IMG/VR virus record: IMGVR_UViG_3300012582_000194
Span: 203,885 to 267,884 of that record
Source: a virus
Direction: 5' to 3' (one strand)
DNA length: 64,000 nucleotides
Positions 61,654 to 64,000 of the stretch are shown one piece after another. How positions within the stretch are numbered: position 1 is the first letter of the stretch; every line of letters starts with the position of its first letter. The notes beneath the pieces are model-generated. The model saw nothing but the letters and a program-made list of their open reading frames with translations. It ran no database searches and was not told where the DNA came from. The position numbers were made by a program, and so were the translations under genes.

Positions 61654-62619
61654 ATGAACAAAACACACAACCAAAGTGTGCAGACTAATCCAACTGCATA
61701 CATCACAGTAAGAAAAGGTAGAGTTAAAATCTACGACAAAGAAAAACAACCATCAAAAATATACCTTCAAGGTGGTCAAGAATTTGAGGTAGAATTATTT
61801 AATCCCACAACATCACATCAACTCGCAATTATTGAAATTAATGGTAAATTAATTTCTGATACTGGTATTGCATTAAAACCAGGTCAGCGTGTATATCTTG
61901 AAAGGTATTTAGATGTTGCTAAAAAATTTAAATTTGATACGTATGATGTTGAGTCAGGTAACGCTTCTGTCGAAAAAGCTATTGTACTTAATGGTAATAT
62001 AAAAATTAAATTTTATGCAGAAACGTTAAAAACAAATTTAAATGTGAGTAATGGTTCATTTGGGCGTTTTAATAAGAAAAGAGTTGATGAAAAATGGTCA
62101 CCAGTAATTGACACGACAACTATAGCACCATTGAATCTAACAGGAACTATTACTATTCCAACAAATACAAATACAATTAGTTGGGATAGCATTAATTTTA
62201 ATAGTGCTACAACTAATATTAACTCTACATCTACTAACTATGATTGGACAAATAATTGTACATTCACAACAAACAGTACAATAAATGTAGATTCTAATTT
62301 ATCAGATTTTAATTTAAATAGTACGATTGATTATTCGCCTGATAAAAAAAGTTTAGATATTGAATCTGAAAGTCCAACTAAAGAAGATGTAAAAATGAAA
62401 GAAACAGGAAGAGTTGAACAAGGTTCATCATCAAGCCAATCATTTGAATATATTGATATGGATTTCTCAACATTAGCTAATACTACAATAGAGTATCAAA
62501 TACTACCTTTATCAGAAAAAATAGTAGAGGCTAAGGATTTAAAAAACTATTGTACAGAATGTGGTAGAGGATTAAAACCAGAGTTTAAATTTTGCCCATC
62601 ATGTGGTACAAAAAATTAA
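61654..62619 (+). CDS. virion-like protein with C-terminal zinc ribbon
   Basis: 321 aa. N-terminal beta domain (YITVRKGRVKIYDKEKQPSK, GGQEFEVELFNPTTSHQLAI, LKPGQRVYLERYLD), a long Thr/Asn/Ser-rich middle (NSATTNINSTSTNYDWTNNC) and a C-terminal zinc ribbon YCTECGRGL...KFCPSCGTKN (two C-x2-C pairs). The architecture suggests an external structural or attachment protein; the low-complexity middle is typical of virion spikes. Followed by a strong terminator. Confidence 0.7.
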   Translation: MNKTHNQSVQTNPTAYITVRKGRVKIYDKEKQPSKIYLQGGQEFEVELFNPTTSHQLAIIEINGKLISDTGIALKPGQRVYLERYLDVAKKFKFDTYDVESGNASVEKAIVLNGNIKIKFYAETLKTNLNVSNGSFGRFNKKRVDEKWSPVIDTTTIAPLNLTGTITIPTNTNTISWDSINFNSATTNINSTSTNYDWTNNCTFTTNSTINVDSNLSDFNLNSTIDYSPDKKSLDIESESPTKEDVKMKETGRVEQGSSSSQSFEYIDMDFSTLANTTIEYQILPLSEKIVEAKDLKNYCTECGRGLKPEFKFCPSCGTKN

Positions 62620-62622
62620 AGT

Positions 62623-62650
62623 AAAAGGCTTCTTAATAGAAGCCTTTTTT
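62623..62650 (+). terminator. intrinsic terminator
   Basis: AAAAGGCTTC-TTAATA-GAAGCCTTTTTTTT, 4 nt after the stop at 62619. Confidence 0.85.
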
Positions 62651-62653
62651 TTA

Positions 62654-62998
62654 TTATCCAAATATAATTAATTTTCTTTCTTTAGACTTCAATTCTTTGT
62701 AGTTAAGCATTAGATTTGCAACTTTAACAGTTTCATCAGCTAAACCATGTTCATCATTCTCATTGTATTTGATGGTTTTTAAATCATTCTTAAATTTAGA
62801 AAATAATGTATGGTTTTTCTCAGTCATACCCATCCACAAAGATGCTTCATCCAAAGCAATTTTCATGTGTTCTTCGGTTCTTCCAAAATCTTTCTTTAAA
62901 TACCACATAACTACTGTTCTAGCACACTCGGCCAACACATTATTATTAACAAATAGTTTATCTAACCCATTCTTTGTAGGTTCGTAGAAAGTCTTCAT
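62654..62998 (-). CDS. helical hypothetical protein
   Basis: 114 aa from ATG at 62998: MKTFYEPTKNGLDKLFVNNN, ECARTVVMWYLKKDFGRTEE, WMGMTEKNHTLFSKFKNDLK, basic end. No family recognised. Confidence 0.65.
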   Translation of the reverse strand: MKTFYEPTKNGLDKLFVNNNVLAECARTVVMWYLKKDFGRTEEHMKIALDEASLWMGMTEKNHTLFSKFKNDLKTIKYNENDEHGLADETVKVANLMLNYKELKSKERKLIIFG

Positions 62999-63074
62999 AA
63001 AGTTCTTATTTAATATATCAATTATATATATTGAAAATTGAAATGTTTTAAAAATACACATTAATATTTTTTAT

Positions 63075-63248
63075 CTACATAATAGTGAATATTATTTCAT
63101 ATTTCTTTTTACTAATTCTTATAATTCCAAATTTTAAATTCCCCCATTCAGTTTTAAATCCTGTTTCAAAGAATGGTATTGTATTTAATTCAATTTTTTC
63201 AGACTTTATTTGAACATTATTTATAAAGAGAGAACCACATTTTATCAA
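63075..63248 (-). CDS. 57-aa hypothetical protein, TTG start
   Basis: From TTG at 63248, 3 nt after the upstream stop, to TAG at 63075: IKCGSLFINNVQIKSEKIEL, FKTEWGNLKFGIIRISKKKY. Open frame with coding-like composition and no ATG; the TTG parallels the case at 45477. Confidence 0.5.
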   Translation of the reverse strand: MIKCGSLFINNVQIKSEKIELNTIPFFETGFKTEWGNLKFGIIRISKKKYEIIFTIM

Positions 63249-63251
63249 TTC

Positions 63252-63494
63252 TCACATTTCTCTTTTTGATGACACTATTTCAACGCTTTCAAGAATTTCG
63301 AATAATTCTGGATAAATTGTAAATATACCATCATCGGTATAAATGTCTTCATCTATAATCCTTTTAGTGAATTCTAAAGAATTTAAATGTAAGTGTGATG
63401 CTATACACAAAAATTCATATTTTTCAATATCTCGTGGCTTATTGAAAAATATGAATAGTTCATTTATTGGTAATTTACAATCAAAATGATTCAT
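63252..63494 (-). CDS. small hypothetical protein
   Basis: 80 aa from ATG at 63494: MNHFDCKLPINELFIFFNKP, FLCIASHLHLNSLEFTKRII, acidic end. An upstream start would add a hydrophobic stretch of 12 residues. Unknown. Confidence 0.6.
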   Translation of the reverse strand: MNHFDCKLPINELFIFFNKPRDIEKYEFLCIASHLHLNSLEFTKRIIDEDIYTDDGIFTIYPELFEILESVEIVSSKREM

Positions 63495-63553
63495 GTGGAT
63501 AAATATAGATAAATAAAATAAGAAAACCAAAAATTATAGAAAAGATTCATTTT

Positions 63554-63563
63554 TATATATAAA
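63554..63563 (+). promoter_or_regulatory. TATATAA-like late-type element
   Basis: TATATATAAA 24 nt before the ATG of the tail/receptor-type gene at 63587. Confidence 0.4.
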
Positions 63564-63586
63564 CTACTTAAAAATTGTATAATTTA

Positions 63587-64000
63587 ATGATTGGTAGCAA
63601 ATTTACTGGCCCTATATTACCCTTTAATTTAAATGATCCCACACATATTTCGGGATATGGTAAAGGTGGTATTTATACATCAATAGATACTCTAACTGAT
63701 AGAGATGCTATACCTATTGGTAAAAGAGAGCATGGTATGGTTGTAGCCGTTGGTAATGCAAGCACTGCTGGTGGTGTGTTTGATAATTATCAATTAATTA
63801 TACCAAATTGGTATCTTTTAAATAGTGTAGATAGACTTACATCATTAGCTGACAATAATAATTGGAGAAAATTAGTAAATATTACAATAAATGGTTCTAG
63901 TGGTACTAATTTCACTTTAACAACATCTAATATTAATGAAGGAACTAACTTTTATTATACCGATGTAAGAGTAAATGCAAATTCAAATGTTATTAATGGT
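63587..64000 (+). CDS. partial tail-fibre/receptor-type virion protein (5' end)
   Basis: Open to the right edge; 138 codons visible. GPILPFNLNDPTHISGYGKG, then DTLTDRDAIPIGKREHGMVV AVG and NWYLLNSVDRLTSL. The L-x-x-RDAIP-x-x-KR-x-x-GM-x-V-x-V pattern is common in large phage tail-fibre and other virion proteins, followed by Thr/Asn-rich beta repeats. Start of a late structural region to the right. Confidence 0.7.
   Translation, partial: MIGSKFTGPILPFNLNDPTHISGYGKGGIYTSIDTLTDRDAIPIGKREHGMVVAVGNASTAGGVFDNYQLIIPNWYLLNSVDRLTSLADNNNWRKLVNITINGSSGTNFTLTTSNINEGTNFYYTDVRVNANSNVING

Noticed and set aside
1-64000. CRISPR array or phage satellite repeats
   Set aside because: No regularly spaced direct repeats were seen by eye on either strand; repeated protein ends come from coding tails, not arrays.
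1-64000. Bacterial chromosome or integrated prophage, because of EF-G and ClpX
   Set aside because: No host housekeeping cluster around EF-G, nearly all genes are tiny phage-style genes, and virion-like and DenV genes are interspersed; no attachment site is seen.

Overview
This is an AT-rich, densely packed 64 kb piece of what is most likely a large tailed phage (jumbo-phage scale) of a Bacteroidetes host. Reasons: about 140 mostly tiny genes (many under 100 codons) packed with 1-17 nt overlaps on both strands; promoters of the Bacteroidetes type (TTTG, 20 nt, TAnnTTTG); T4-type features (an endonuclease V/DenV homologue, short N-terminal tags that look like T4 capsid-targeting sequences, and virion-like proteins at the right end); and phage-carried host-type genes (elongation factor G, a ClpX-like unfoldase, a J-domain protein). 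I see no T4 core genes (terminase, portal, capsid, DNA polymerase), so this is an accessory region.

Layout. 1-3.9 kb (+): a run of very small proteins, several with a GD(K/R)V beta-barrel-like core and a shared C-terminal tail, then a cold-shock-domain protein. 3.9-13.6 kb (-): small membrane proteins, hypotheticals and the ClpX-like ATPase, with several strong promoters. 13.7-16.6 kb (+): small genes, a possible structured RNA with terminator, and denV. 16.6-20.7 kb (-): a predicted zinc metallopeptidase and tandem paralogues. 21-25.6 kb: tagged acidic proteins, an ABC-type ATPase and a second, tagged HExxH protein. 25.6-30.6 kb (-): a HAD-like protein, a Cys-rich protein, a ferritin-like gene cut by one stop codon, and a frameshifted gene. 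30.6-39.8 kb: an outer-membrane-barrel-like protein, paralogue pairs, a 2H phosphoesterase and more tagged proteins. 39.9-42.2 kb (-): EF-G behind an apparent attenuator (leader peptide, antiterminator, terminator). 42-46.5 kb: small proteins and a J-domain protein. 46.6-48.6 kb: an IS607-type transposon (serine recombinase plus TnpB). 48.9-64 kb: virion-like and hypothetical genes, a DEDDh exonuclease, a tRNA-Ile(GAU), a zinc-ribbon virion-like protein and the start of a tail/receptor-type protein.

Two address-label systems stand out. At least 21 otherwise different proteins end in a common tail, (N/D)-R-K-x-(R/K)-I-(D/E)-x-L-(N/Y), called here the RKxRI tail; a related EHRxxII tail ends about seven more. 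A second set begins with MKYLK(L/I)FE(D/N), which matches the design of the T4 internal-protein capsid-targeting sequence including an (L/I)-x-E cleavage site; this set includes a predicted metallopeptidase, and a 2H phosphoesterase has a variant. The simplest reading (inference) is a set of proteins packaged in the head and injected, plus a set of small host-takeover proteins sharing a docking or degradation signal.

Two promoter classes are visible. The TTTG-N20-TAnnTTTG class drives short operons and the ATPases/chaperones, often with a TTGTA-N6-TACAA dyad over the -33 box, and often places the ATG only 4 nt after the -7 box, so those mRNAs should be leaderless. The second is a TATATAA-like element just upstream of tagged and virion-like genes, resembling T4 late promoters. 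Three genes are interrupted (in-frame TAA, in-frame TGA, frameshift). TAA, TGA and TAG all serve as normal stops elsewhere, so no recoding is needed to read the window.
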